Origin: Mycoplana dimorpha
Lineage (GTDB): Bacteria; Pseudomonadota; Alphaproteobacteria; Rhizobiales; Rhizobiaceae
Reading direction: 5' to 3'
Length of the DNA: 64,000 nt
Assembly (NCBI RefSeq): GCF_003046475.1
Contig: NZ_PZZZ01000003.1
Span: forward strand, 248,001-312,000
In this document: in pieces, positions 9,084-17,099 of the stretch
Layout of the letters: each line of letters starts with the position of its first letter
Numbering within the stretch: the stretch's first letter is position 1
Notes under the pieces: model-generated
Databases searched by the model: none
The model's input: only the letters and a program-made list of their open reading frames with translations
Told to the model about the DNA's origin: nothing
Made by a program: the position numbers and the translations under genes

Positions 9084-10727
9084 ATGGCCGCGCACACCGA
9101 AAGTCCGATCCCGGCCGAGCGCAGGCTTCGCCCCGCCATCGGCGCGATCCCGCTGAGCATTGCGGTGACCTTGTTCGTGCTTTGCACGGCCAACCAGAGC
9201 TTCTGGCACAAGACGGCCGCCTATTTCAGCGGAACGGTCGGGGCGACCGCGGTATTCGGCGTCGGCCTCGCCGCGCTTCTGTCGGCCGTCTGCATCATGA
9301 TGTCGGTGCGTTTCCTGACAAAGCCGCTGTTCATCTTCCTGCTTCTCACCAGCGCCGTGGCCTCCTGGTTCATGGATCGGTTCGGCGTGGTCGTGAATGT
9401 CGACATGATCCGCAACGCCGCCGAGACGACGCAGGCCGAGGCCTCCAATCTCATCACGCCCGCCTTTGTCTGGCACCTCGTCGGCTTCGGGCTCCTGCCC
9501 TCGCTGCTGGTTGCCTGGGTGCGGATCGATCACCGGCCGTTCTTCGCCAAGGCCCGGATGAACGCGGCCTTCGTGCTGCCGCTTCTGCTCGTCGCCGCCG
9601 TTGCCGCCACGATGCAGATGCGGCTGCTGGCGAGCACCAGCCGGGAGCACAGGGACTGGCTGGCGAGCCTCAATCCCGTCGGGCCGATCGTCAGCGCCAT
9701 CCGCTACGGAGCCAGTACGGGGGCTGAGAAGGACATCGCCGTGCAGAGCCTCGGGGCCGACGCGCGGGTTGTCGCCGCCGCCGGACGCCGCCCCCGCGTT
9801 CTCGTCGTCGTCGCCGGCGAGACGGCGCGCGCCGAGAATTTTTCGCTCGGCGGTTACGCTCGCCCGACCAACCCGGAGCTCGCGGCGCGCGACGTCACCT
9901 ACTTTCCCGAGACGACGAGCTGCGGCACGGCGACGGCAGTGTCGCTGCCCTGCATGTTCTCGGTCTATACCCGCGACAGCTACACCCATCGCAAGGGGCT
10001 GGAGACCGAAAACCTTCTCGATGTCCTCTCCCATGCCGGCATCGCGGTCGAATGGTGGGACAACAACACCGGCAGCAAGCGGATCGCCGACCGCGTCGGC
10101 TACACCTTCCTGCCGAAAAGCGCCGACCCGCGCTTCTGCAGGGAGGGCGAGTGCCAGGACGGCATCCTGCTCGATCGGCTCGGGCCCTGGCTCGACGGCG
10201 TCACCAAGGACAGCGTGCTGGTCCTCCATCAGCTCGGCAGCCACGGGCCTGCCTATTTCGAGCGCTATCCGGACGCCTATCGTCGCTTCAAGCCGGACTG
10301 CCGCACGGCGGAGCTCGCAGATTGCACCGCCGAGGAGATCGTCAATGCCTATGACAACACGATCGCCTTCACCGATCACGTGCTGTCGGCGATCATCGAC
10401 GAACTGCAGCGCCGGCAGGACCAGCTCGATGCCTCGATGATCTACATGTCCGATCATGGCGAGTCGCTTGGCGAGCATGGCCTCTACCTACACGGCGCGC
10501 CCTATCTGATCGCGCCGAAGCAGCAGACGCAGGTGCCCTTCGTCCTCTGGCTCGGCGGGCAGGACCGCGCCGCGATCGACCGGACGTGCCTGCAACAGCG
10601 CGCCGGCGAGCCGGCGTCCCACGACAACCTGTTTCACACCGTGCTGGGGCTGATGTCGGTGGCAACGAGCGTCTACGAGCGGCCGCTGGACGTGCTGTCG
10701 GAGTGCCGCCATGCGCCCTCTGCCTGA
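9084..10727 (+). CDS. eptA: Phosphoethanolamine-lipid A transferase (EptA/MCR family)
   Basis: Inner-membrane enzyme of 547 residues that transfers phosphoethanolamine from phosphatidylethanolamine to lipid A phosphates, lowering surface charge and polymyxin binding. The N-terminal half holds about five membrane segments (roughly 20-180). The periplasmic alkaline-phosphatase-fold domain carries Glu246 in AGETARAENF, the Thr282 nucleophile in SCGTATAVSLPCMFS and the zinc motif SDHGESLGEHGLYLHG. Glu246 has the same number as in MCR-1. Cysteines in the soluble domain fit the family's disulfides. Strong AAGGAG ribosome-binding site. Followed directly by its presumed two-component regulators. Confidence 0.93.
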   Translation: MAAHTESPIPAERRLRPAIGAIPLSIAVTLFVLCTANQSFWHKTAAYFSGTVGATAVFGVGLAALLSAVCIMMSVRFLTKPLFIFLLLTSAVASWFMDRFGVVVNVDMIRNAAETTQAEASNLITPAFVWHLVGFGLLPSLLVAWVRIDHRPFFAKARMNAAFVLPLLLVAAVAATMQMRLLASTSREHRDWLASLNPVGPIVSAIRYGASTGAEKDIAVQSLGADARVVAAAGRRPRVLVVVAGETARAENFSLGGYARPTNPELAARDVTYFPETTSCGTATAVSLPCMFSVYTRDSYTHRKGLETENLLDVLSHAGIAVEWWDNNTGSKRIADRVGYTFLPKSADPRFCREGECQDGILLDRLGPWLDGVTKDSVLVLHQLGSHGPAYFERYPDAYRRFKPDCRTAELADCTAEEIVNAYDNTIAFTDHVLSAIIDELQRRQDQLDASMIYMSDHGESLGEHGLYLHGAPYLIAPKQQTQVPFVLWLGGQDRAAIDRTCLQQRAGEPASHDNLFHTVLGLMSVATSVYERPLDVLSECRHAPSA

Positions 10728-10816
10728 CGCGCCGGGCATGGACGCTGCGGTGCCGGGCGGTATAGTCTGGCGACCAGAGCGGGGTGCCACGGCGTGCGCC
10801 CGGGAAGGGCGACGAC

Positions 10817-11479
10817 GTGCGGATTTTGTTGATCGAGGATGACGCCATTCTGGGCGAGGCGGTGCGCGATCACGTTTCCGCCGGCGGCCACGCAGTCGAC
10901 TGGGTGCGGCGGCTTGAGGATGCCCACGCCGCGACGCGCGCGGTCAATTACGGCCTCGTGCTCCTGGACCTGCGCCTGCCTGACGGCAACGGCATCGGCT
11001 TTCTCAAGGGACTGCGCGAGGCGGGCGACAGGACGCCGGTGATCGTGCTGACCGCACACGACCAGATTTCCGACCGCATCGAGGGGCTGAACAGCGGCGC
11101 CGACGACTATCTGGTCAAGCCCTTCAATCTCGGCGAACTGACGGCGCGGATGCTGGCGGTGACGCGCCGCTACGGCGGCAACCCCTCGCCGGTCGTCCGG
11201 CTCGGGGACCTGGAGATCGGCCCGGCCGATCGCCGTATCACCTGCGACGGCCGCGAGATCATTCTGTCGGGCCGCGAATGGGCGGTGCTGGACGTCCTGC
11301 TCGCGCGGCCTGGGGCGACCGTATCCAAAGGGCAGATCGAGGAGGCGCTCTATGCCTTCGGCTCGGAGATCGAGAGCAACACCGTCGAGGTCTATGTCAG
11401 CCGGATGCGCAAGAAGCTTGGGCACGCGCATATCCTCACCGTTCGCGGCGTCGGATACAGGCTCGGAATGCCCGCATGA
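10817..11479 (+). CDS. OmpR/PhoB-family response regulator (PmrA/QseB-like)
   Basis: 220 residues from a GTG start at 10817, chosen because receiver homology (RILLIEDD) begins immediately and GGAAGG lies just upstream; an ATG at 10784 would add 11 residues. Receiver domain about 1-115 with phospho-acceptor Asp51 (LVLLDLRLPDGNG) and the conserved Lys in YLVKPF. The winged-helix DNA-binding domain (about 125-218) ends ILTVRGVGYRLG. It overlaps the kinase gene by 4 bp (ATGA). Its place behind eptA suggests control of lipid A modification; whether it binds the eptA promoter is untested. Confidence 0.92.
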   Translation: MRILLIEDDAILGEAVRDHVSAGGHAVDWVRRLEDAHAATRAVNYGLVLLDLRLPDGNGIGFLKGLREAGDRTPVIVLTAHDQISDRIEGLNSGADDYLVKPFNLGELTARMLAVTRRYGGNPSPVVRLGDLEIGPADRRITCDGREIILSGREWAVLDVLLARPGATVSKGQIEEALYAFGSEIESNTVEVYVSRMRKKLGHAHILTVRGVGYRLGMPA

Positions 11480-12837
11480 GGGAACGCAGCATCACCCGCC
11501 GCCTCATCCTTTCGATGGCCGGGGCCATCGCGGCCCTCTGGCTGCTCGCCGCCGGTCTCGGCGTCATGGTGATGCAGGACGAGTTCGGGGAAATCTTCGA
11601 CAGCGCGCTGCAGGAGACGGCGGAGCGGCTGCTGATCCTGTTCGTCGACGACATCGAGAGGAGCAAGGCGGCCCCCGACGGGCACCTCGACAGCATCATT
11701 GCTGCGACCGGAAAGGAATATCTCGTCTACCAGCTGCGTGATGACCAGGGCCAGGTGCTGCTGCGCTCCCACGACGCGCCGGCGGCTCCCTTCGACGTGC
11801 CGTTGAAGCGCGGCTTCTGGCGTGACGCCAGCTTCCGTTTCTACACCACCTCCAGCAGCGACGGCACGCTGTATCTGCAGATGGCCGATGCGCTCGCCGA
11901 TCGCCGCGAGGCGCTGGTCGAGGGCGCCTTGGCGCTGCTGTTGCCTGTGCTGCTGCTCGTGCCGGCCAGCATCGGGCTGGTCTGGTTGATTGTCCGGCGG
12001 TCGATGAAGCCGATCGACGAGCTGCGCCAGGCGATTGCCGGCAAGGATGGCGGCAACCTCGCGGTGATCGCCCGCGAGGGGCTGCCGCGCGAGCTGCTGC
12101 CGATCGTCCGCTCCATCAACCTGCTTCTGTCCCGGCTGCGGGCGGTGCTGGAGGCCGAGCGCGAATTTACCGCCAACAGCGCCCACGAACTGCGAACGCC
12201 GATCGCCGGCGCGCTCGCCCAGACGCAGGTGCTGATCGAAGAGCTGCCGAACGGCCCGCGCAAGGCCCGGGCCCGCCAGGTGGAGACCTCGCTCGTCCAT
12301 CTCAGCCGGCTTGCCGAGAAAATGCTGCAACTGGCCCGCGCCGAGGCCGGCATCGGCGTCGGCGACGCGCCGGTGGATCTGGCGCGCGTGCTGGAACTGG
12401 TCGTGCTCGATTTCCAGCGCGATCCGCAATTCTCCAGCAGGCTGCGCCTCGAGCGCGCCGAGGGGGCGATGCTGCGTCGTGTGGCGAGCGAGGACGGCTT
12501 CGCCATCGCGGTTCGCAATCTCATCGAGAACGCGCTGGTGCACGGCGCCGCCGAGGCGCCGGTCGAGGTGCGGCTCGAACAGGACGGAACGGTGCGCATC
12601 ATCAACGACGGGCAGGTTCTGGCCGGCTGGGAGCTGGAGCTGATCCGCAAGCGCTTCGGCCGCGGACGCACAGCGGCGTCCGGCTCCGGCCTCGGCCTTT
12701 CGATCGCCGAGCGACTGCTCGGCCACATGGATGCGCGGCTGGAGCTGCTTTCGCCGCCACCGGGACGCAGGTCGGGCCTGGAAGCGCGCATCCGCTTCGA
12801 GCCCGACCTGCCGGCCGTCACTGCTCCGACAGCTTGA
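11476..12837 (+). CDS. Membrane sensor histidine kinase paired with the eptA-linked regulator
   Basis: 453 residues. One membrane helix near 14-36, a periplasmic loop of about 120 residues, a second helix near 155-178, then HAMP-like linker, dimerisation box with phospho-His237 (NSAHELRTPIAG), N-box (RNLIENALVHG) and a G-box GSGLGLSIAERLLG. The ATP lid is short and the D-box is weak (IINDGQVL), as in QseC/PmrB-like kinases. The start ATG overlaps the regulator's stop. The short periplasmic sensor could detect cationic peptides or metal, as in PmrB, but no ligand motif is evident. Confidence 0.9.
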   Translation: MRERSITRRLILSMAGAIAALWLLAAGLGVMVMQDEFGEIFDSALQETAERLLILFVDDIERSKAAPDGHLDSIIAATGKEYLVYQLRDDQGQVLLRSHDAPAAPFDVPLKRGFWRDASFRFYTTSSSDGTLYLQMADALADRREALVEGALALLLPVLLLVPASIGLVWLIVRRSMKPIDELRQAIAGKDGGNLAVIAREGLPRELLPIVRSINLLLSRLRAVLEAEREFTANSAHELRTPIAGALAQTQVLIEELPNGPRKARARQVETSLVHLSRLAEKMLQLARAEAGIGVGDAPVDLARVLELVVLDFQRDPQFSSRLRLERAEGAMLRRVASEDGFAIAVRNLIENALVHGAAEAPVEVRLEQDGTVRIINDGQVLAGWELELIRKRFGRGRTAASGSGLGLSIAERLLGHMDARLELLSPPPGRRSGLEARIRFEPDLPAVTAPTA

Positions 12838-13024
12838 TGTCGGGGTGATACTCCTTGCCCTCGACCTCCTTCACGACGGCCTGGCCGCATTGCATCTGCT
12901 GGGTATCGGCATTGTAGCCATAGGTCGGCGAGCCGTGCAGCGCCCAGCCCTGGTTGAGGGCCAGCGTGACCTTGTGGCAGAACGAGGCGTCGTCGGGGCC
13001 GGTCAGGAAGCGATAGACTTTCAT
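12818..13024 (-). CDS. DUF1737 protein
   Basis: 68 residues, MKVYRFLTGPDDASFCHKVT... ending HPDIKLSEQ. It matches the small DUF1737 family, typically a short protein of unknown function with a YRFLTG start and a W-x-L-x-G-S-P motif (GWALHGSPTY here). The ATG overlaps the stop of the upstream CitE-like gene by 4 bp, implying translational coupling. Its 3' end overlaps the converging sensor-kinase gene by 20 bp. Confidence 0.8.
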   Translation of the reverse strand: MKVYRFLTGPDDASFCHKVTLALNQGWALHGSPTYGYNADTQQMQCGQAVVKEVEGKEYHPDIKLSEQ

Positions 13025-13932
13025 GTGCGGTTTTCTTTCTGCGTTATGAGTTCGGCCCGCGCGATCAGGCGTCGTGCCTGGTCGAGATGCAGGCGTTCGA
13101 CCATGCGGCCGTTCAGGTTGATCGCCCCCTTGCCGGTGTTTTCCGGCAGGGCGAAGGCGGCGGCGATGGCGCGGGCCTCGGCAAGCGCCGCATCCGCAAC
13201 GCCGAAGGCGCGGTTGGCCGGACCAATCTGGGCGGGGTGGATCAGCATCTTGCCGTCGAAGCCCATCTGCCGGCCCTGCTCGCACTCCGCGGCAAAGACG
13301 TCGAGTTCCGTGAAGCCGTTGTAGACGCTGTCGATCATGTCCAGCCCGAAGGCGCGGCCGGCGACGATCGCCTGCATCAGCAGCGGCACGAGAAATGGCC
13401 GCCCCGGCATGTCGGCAATGCCGGTTGCCAGCCGCAGGTCGTTGAGGCCGAGGACGAGGCAGTCGAGCCGGCCGCCGCGTGTGCGGCCGACCGCGGCGAT
13501 TCCGGCGAGGTTGAGGATCGCCGCCGGCGTCTCGATCATCGCCCAGAGCCGCGGCGTCTCCTCGGCGCCACGCTCGGCCAGCCAGTCGGCGACGGCAAGC
13601 ACGTCCTGCGGTTCCTCGACCTTCGGCAGCAGCACCGCATCCGGCCCGCAGGCGATCACCGCCTCGAGATCGGCCGGGCCTTCCCTGCCGGAGAACGCAT
13701 TGATGCGGACGATCCGCTCCTGCGGCACCGTACGATCCAGCGCGGCGAAATGCGCGACGAGGGCGGCGCGGGCGTCGGCCTTCTTCTCCGGCGCCACCGA
13801 ATCCTCGAGGTCGAAGATGACGCCGTCGCAGGCCAGCGACGACGACTTCTCGAGGGCCCGCGCGTTGCTTGCCGGCACGCTGAGCAGCGAGCGGCGCAGG
13901 CGGAGCGGGTGATGCTGGAAGGGCTTGTCCAT
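13021..13932 (-). CDS. HpcH/HpaI aldolase / citrate-lyase-beta-like CoA ester lyase
   Basis: 303 residues, TIM-barrel CitE-like enzyme. Landmarks are RRSLLSVPASNARAL, DGVIFDLEDSVAPEKK with the metal Asp/Glu, the conserved Arg in RINAFS, WAMIETPAAILN, and GFDGKMLIHPAQIGPANRAF at the C-terminal end. Such enzymes cleave malyl-CoA, methylmalyl-CoA or citramalyl-CoA. There is no citrate lyase alpha or gamma subunit here, so it is a stand-alone lyase. The ATG at 13932 is used; upstream in-frame ATGs give non-homologous sequence. Coupled to DUF1737 by a 4-bp overlap. Confidence 0.85.
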   Translation of the reverse strand: MDKPFQHHPLRLRRSLLSVPASNARALEKSSSLACDGVIFDLEDSVAPEKKADARAALVAHFAALDRTVPQERIVRINAFSGREGPADLEAVIACGPDAVLLPKVEEPQDVLAVADWLAERGAEETPRLWAMIETPAAILNLAGIAAVGRTRGGRLDCLVLGLNDLRLATGIADMPGRPFLVPLLMQAIVAGRAFGLDMIDSVYNGFTELDVFAAECEQGRQMGFDGKMLIHPAQIGPANRAFGVADAALAEARAIAAAFALPENTGKGAINLNGRMVERLHLDQARRLIARAELITQKENRT

Positions 13933-14031
13933 GGCGCCTTTGTGCCCCGCTTCGGTCAATTCGGCAAGCCGGGGGTCGGGCGCTCTTCGATCGAACCCCC
14001 GATGCGACGGAGTGGCCAGCCGGCAAGCCTT

Positions 14032-14051
14032 GCAATGAACATATTCATTGC
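14032..14051. repeat. 8-4-8 perfect inverted repeat
   Basis: GCAATGAA / CATA / TTCATTGC in the divergent region between the CitE-like gene and the small membrane protein, 29 bp upstream of the latter's ATG. A 7-bp repeat CGGGGGT / ACCCCCG lies about 50 bp further upstream. Both look like an operator or a 5'-leader hairpin; no regulator gene is adjacent. Confidence 0.6.
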
Positions 14052-14080
14052 CCACATTGAGCCCAGAGAAAGGGCCAAAC

Positions 14081-14329
14081 ATGCACAGCTTCCGCTCCAT
14101 CTTCCTCGCCACCGCTGCCATCGCCGTCACCGGCATGATGCTCGTCTTCGCCGCCTCGCTTGGCCTGGCGCTGGCCGGTATCGCCGTCGTGGTCATGCTC
14201 GGCAGCTGGATTTCGGCGAAGCTGCAGCCGGCGCCCGTCCGCGCCAAGGTCTACGCTCGTGCCAACCGCGCCGGCCAGCGCGAACCGCGCGTCTGGAACG
14301 ACGGCCGCGGCACGATCATCGACCTCTGA
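14081..14329 (+). CDS. Small membrane protein of unknown function
   Basis: 82 residues. A hydrophobic stretch at about 8-47 is long enough for two helices with a short turn (FLATAAIAVTGMMLVFAASL, then GLALAGIAVVVMLGSWISA). A basic tail ends WNDGRGTIIDL. AAAGGG lies 9 nt before the ATG at 14081; an earlier ATG at 14048 overlaps no better signal. I do not recognise the family. Its position just ahead of leuD is probably incidental. Confidence 0.65.
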   Translation: MHSFRSIFLATAAIAVTGMMLVFAASLGLALAGIAVVVMLGSWISAKLQPAPVRAKVYARANRAGQREPRVWNDGRGTIIDL

Positions 14330-14466
14330 TCGCCGTTTCAACGGCGGCTTTCTCCGGGCCTCCCCGGCCCGACGAGCAAGCGCGGCCAAGTTCCCCCTTC
14401 ATTTCCGGGCGAAACTGATCTACACGCTTCGGCAGAAGATCTGGCATCGCAATCGAGGTTCACATC

Positions 14467-15072
14467 ATGGACAAGTTCGTCAAGCTGACCGGCGTCGCAG
14501 CGCCGCTGCCCGTCGTCAATATCGACACGGACATGATCATCCCGAAGGACTATCTCAAGACCATCAAGCGCACCGGTCTGGGCACGGGTCTCTTCGCGGA
14601 GGCGCGCTACAACGAGGACGGCTCGCCGAACCCGGATTTCGTGCTCAACAAGCCCGCCTACCAGAACGCCACGATCTTGGTCACCGGCGACAATTTCGGT
14701 TGCGGCTCCTCGCGCGAACATGCGCCCTGGGCGCTGCTCGACTTCGGCATCCGCTGTGTCATCTCGACCTCGTTCGCCGACATCTTCTACAACAACTGCT
14801 TCAAGAACGGCATCCTGCCGATCGTCGTCAGCCCCGAGGACCTCGAGAAGCTGATGGACGACGCCGGCCGCGGCTCCAACGCCGTCTTGACCGTCGATCT
14901 CGAGGCACAGGAAATCACAGGTCCCGACGGCGGCCGCATCTCCTTCGAGGTCGACGCCTTCCGTCGCCACTGCCTGCTGAACGGCCTCGACGACATCGGC
15001 CTGACGCTGGAGAAGTCGGCTGCGATCGACAGTTTCGAGAAGAGCGCCGCCGCCGCCCGCCCGTGGGCCTGA
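14467..15072 (+). CDS. leuD: 3-isopropylmalate dehydratase small subunit
   Basis: 201 residues, full length for LeuD. With LeuC (not in this window) it isomerises 2-isopropylmalate to 3-isopropylmalate in leucine biosynthesis. It shows the aconitase swivel-domain motifs [29 protein letters not shown] and [21 protein letters not shown] lies upstream of the ATG. LeuC and LeuB are not adjacent, as is common in rhizobia where the leu genes are dispersed. Confidence 0.96.
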   Translation: MDKFVKLTGVAAPLPVVNIDTDMIIPKDYLKTIKRTGLGTGLFAEARYNEDGSPNPDFVLNKPAYQNATILVTGDNFGCGSSREHAPWALLDFGIRCVISTSFADIFYNNCFKNGILPIVVSPEDLEKLMDDAGRGSNAVLTVDLEAQEITGPDGGRISFEVDAFRRHCLLNGLDDIGLTLEKSAAIDSFEKSAAAARPWA

Positions 15073-15085
15073 TCGTGACGGCGCG

Positions 15086-15325
15086 ATGATGCGGTTCGTG
15101 CCGAAGCGGTTCGAAGGGGCGGCCTTCGGGCTGCTGCTCTCCGGGCTGATGTCCTGCATCGTCTCGGGCCTTTCGACTGCCCTTTCCGCCGGCGTCACCG
15201 CGGAGTTCCCGATACGTTGGATGGGCGCGTGGCTGCCGTCGTGGGGCGTCGCATTTCCGGCGGTCCTCCTCGTCGCGCCGCTGGTGCGGCGCATCCTAGC
15301 CAAGGTCGTCATCCAGGAGGGCTGA
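15086..15325 (+). CDS. DUF2798 membrane protein
   Basis: 79 residues with two predicted helices (about 12-34 and 48-70) and a pattern typical of DUF2798 (FEGAAFGLLLSGLMSCIVSG; RWMGAWLPSWGVAFP). Function unknown. Starts 13 bp after leuD and ends 1 bp before the RidA gene, so the three are probably cotranscribed. An ATG three bases later is equally possible as the start. Confidence 0.75.
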   Translation: MMRFVPKRFEGAAFGLLLSGLMSCIVSGLSTALSAGVTAEFPIRWMGAWLPSWGVAFPAVLLVAPLVRRILAKVVIQEG

Positions 15326-15326
15326 A

Positions 15327-15707
15327 ATGCGCAAGCTGATCTCCTCCGGTTCGCCCTTCGAGCGCACCGCCGGCTATTCGCGGGCGGTCGTCCAGGGCGA
15401 CTGGTGCTTCGTCTCCGGCACGACCGGCTACGACTACGCAACGATGAGAATGCCGGCGAGCGTCGAGGAGCAGACGCGCAACTGCCTGTCGACCATCCGC
15501 AAGGCAATGGAAGAGGCCGGCTTTGCGCTCGCCGACGTCGTGCGCTGCCACTACTACGTCACCGAGGCCGGCTTCGCCGACCGGGTGTTTCCGATCCTCG
15601 GCGAGGCCTTCGGCGAGATCAGGCCGGCTGCGACCATGGTGGTCTGCGACCTGATCCGCCCGGAAATGCTGATCGAAATCGAGGTCACGGCGCTTCGCCA
15701 GCGCTGA
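15327..15707 (+). CDS. RidA/YjgF-family protein
   Basis: 126 residues, the usual size of the trimeric RidA fold. RidA proteins hydrolyse reactive enamine/imine intermediates released by PLP enzymes; the many PLP enzymes in this window make that plausible. Visible features are VSGTTGYDY, EEQTRNCLSTIRKAMEEAGF and a C-terminal IEIEVTAL. The archetypal active-site Arg of RidA (in the xRPAATxV segment) is kept in IRPAATMVV. Strong AGGAGGG just before the ATG. Confidence 0.88.
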   Translation: MRKLISSGSPFERTAGYSRAVVQGDWCFVSGTTGYDYATMRMPASVEEQTRNCLSTIRKAMEEAGFALADVVRCHYYVTEAGFADRVFPILGEAFGEIRPAATMVVCDLIRPEMLIEIEVTALRQR

Positions 15708-15773
15708 GCCCCGACGCGTGCAGGCACGGGCTTGCGGCCACGGGCGGGGCAGCGCCGTGGTGCGGGTGAATTT

Positions 15774-15838
15774 CGGACGGGGCACTGAAAGCTGCCACAT
15801 CGAAACAAATAAACGTGCACCTCTCAGTGCCCCGTTCG
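15774..15838. repeat. Long spaced inverted repeat
   Basis: A perfect 12-bp arm, ACGGGGCACTGA (15777-15788), pairs with TCAGTGCCCCGT (15824-15835). Allowing one G-U pair it extends to 15 bp (15774-15788 / 15824-15838). The spacer is 35 nt. It lies about 70 bp downstream of the RidA gene and could form a strong RNA hairpin on either strand; there is no T tract as in an intrinsic terminator. Confidence 0.7.
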
Positions 15839-15873
15839 GCGGTTTTTGCCCGCGAACTTGGTCCTCTGCTGCT

Positions 15874-15891
15874 CCCGCCCGCAAGGGCGGG
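15874..15891. other. GNRA-tetraloop hairpin
   Basis: Perfect stem CCCGCCC / GGGCGGG closing a GCAA loop, extended by one T-G pair. On the plus strand this is a canonical GNRA tetraloop, common in structured RNAs. It lies 35 bp beyond the long inverted repeat. Confidence 0.55.
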
Positions 15892-16277
15892 GCGATGTGT
15901 GCCACCCCATGGGCACGTCCGGTGCGCAAATCGGGATAACCCGCCGTCACCAGAGGGGACCTGTCTCGCGAACCCCCGATGCCGGGACTTGCGTCCTTTC
16001 CCCGCACCAGGCGCCGATCCCGCTCCGCCGCGACGTCTCGCGGTGTCTCCATCGGCGGGACAATGCCATTGTCGCATCGAACGCCGACCTGTGGATGTAC
16101 TGCGGGGCAATTTTTCGGCCGGCGCTGTGCCCAAAGGATTTTCGCGTCATAATAGCAAAGTGAAATCAATACATTATGTAGAACAAAAAACCCCGGCTGT
16201 GGTCGAAGCGATCCGCCTGGCGGCGAAAAATGTCCCCGTTCAAGGGCGTGCAAGGCCGGAAATCCCGCATGCGCGAC

Positions 16278-16350
16278 GCCGGCACGGCACCTGGTGCCGG
16301 CTCGCGTCCCCGGTCCGGACCGTGCCGGCGCGGCGCTGACGAATTCGTCA
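16278..16350. repeat. Palindrome cluster upstream of the metalloprotease gene
   Basis: Three perfect dyads fall within 73 bp: GCCGGCAC-N8-GTGCCGGC (16278-16301), the 12-bp palindrome CGGTCCGGACCG (16311-16322) and the 14-bp palindrome TGACGAATTCGTCA (16337-16350). The octamer GTGCCGGC recurs at 16322-16329. The last palindrome ends 46 bp before the downstream ATG, so operator or leader-structure roles are both possible. Confidence 0.6.
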
Positions 16351-16396
16351 CTCGAAAAGCCTGCACGAAGTGCTATATGACCCTAAAGGAGTGCTT

Positions 16397-16843
16397 ATGG
16401 CCCGCATAGACCAAACCGACGAGTGGCAGAACCGCCACGCCCCGACGATCAGCACATTCGAGTCGCTGGCGATGGAGGCGTATGGACACCTGCCGGAAGA
16501 ATTCCGGGCGCTTACCGGCAACTTGATCATCGAGATCGCCGACTTCCCGAGTGACGACGTGTTCGACGACATGGCGCTGGAGACGCCGTTCGACCTGCTC
16601 GGCCTGTTCGAGGGGCGCGGCATTTCCGAGCGCTTCACCGTCGAGACCGGCGAGATGCCGAACCGCATCACCCTCTATCGGCGCGCGATTCTCGACTACT
16701 GGGCCGAGAACGAGGAAACCCTCGGCGACATCATCACCCATGTGCTGATCCACGAGATCGGCCACCATTTCGGCCTGTCCGACGACGACATGGAGCGGAT
16801 CGAGGCCAGCGCCGACCTCGCCGCGGGCGACAGCAACACCTGA
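16397..16843 (+). CDS. Zincin-like metallopeptidase (DUF1025-type)
   Basis: 148 residues. The zinc-binding HExxH motif is HEIGHHFGLSDDDM near the C-terminus (about 119-132), with an acidic residue in the downstream Glu-Ala-Ser context as third-ligand candidate. This is the pattern of the small minigluzincin/DUF1025 family, conserved in rhizobia, whose substrate is unknown. The ATG at 16397 is chosen for the AAGGAG six bases before it; an in-frame ATG 27 bp earlier lacks such a signal. Cytosolic, no signal peptide. Confidence 0.82.
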   Translation: MARIDQTDEWQNRHAPTISTFESLAMEAYGHLPEEFRALTGNLIIEIADFPSDDVFDDMALETPFDLLGLFEGRGISERFTVETGEMPNRITLYRRAILDYWAENEETLGDIITHVLIHEIGHHFGLSDDDMERIEASADLAAGDSNT

Positions 16844-17099
16844 ACCGCCCAAAGACGACCTCTTCCAGAGAGCGGGGAGGGCGCGTCTGCTTGAAGCGCT
16901 GCGCCCGTTGATCAGCGATGGAGCAGAAACAGTCTCTGTGGGCCGGCGTCCGGGGCTTGTTCTTGTCCCGCTGCGCGCGGTGAGAAGGTTCCCGCAGGAC
17001 GCAGCCGGAACCGAATCCGGTGCTGCCCGGTCCTGGCCTACGCCTATTCAGCAACCTTTTCGGAAACCAGTCAGGACGCCGCCCGCGCGGCCCAAGCGG

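Larger units (their letters stand above)
15708..16396. other. 690-bp gene-free region with several hairpins
   Basis: No frame here has coding character. It contains a long spaced inverted repeat (15774-15838), a GCAA-tetraloop hairpin (15874-15891), an AT-rich island around 16140-16190 with the dyad TACATTATGTA, and a palindrome cluster (16278-16350). It could encode a structured small RNA. I found none of the hallmarks of RNase P RNA, tmRNA or SRP RNA on either strand. Confidence 0.5.

Noticed and set aside
15841-16140. RNase P RNA, tmRNA, SRP RNA or cobalamin riboswitch in the gene-free region
   Set aside because: Checked by eye on both strands for the conserved cores of each; none was present, so it is left as an unassigned structured region.
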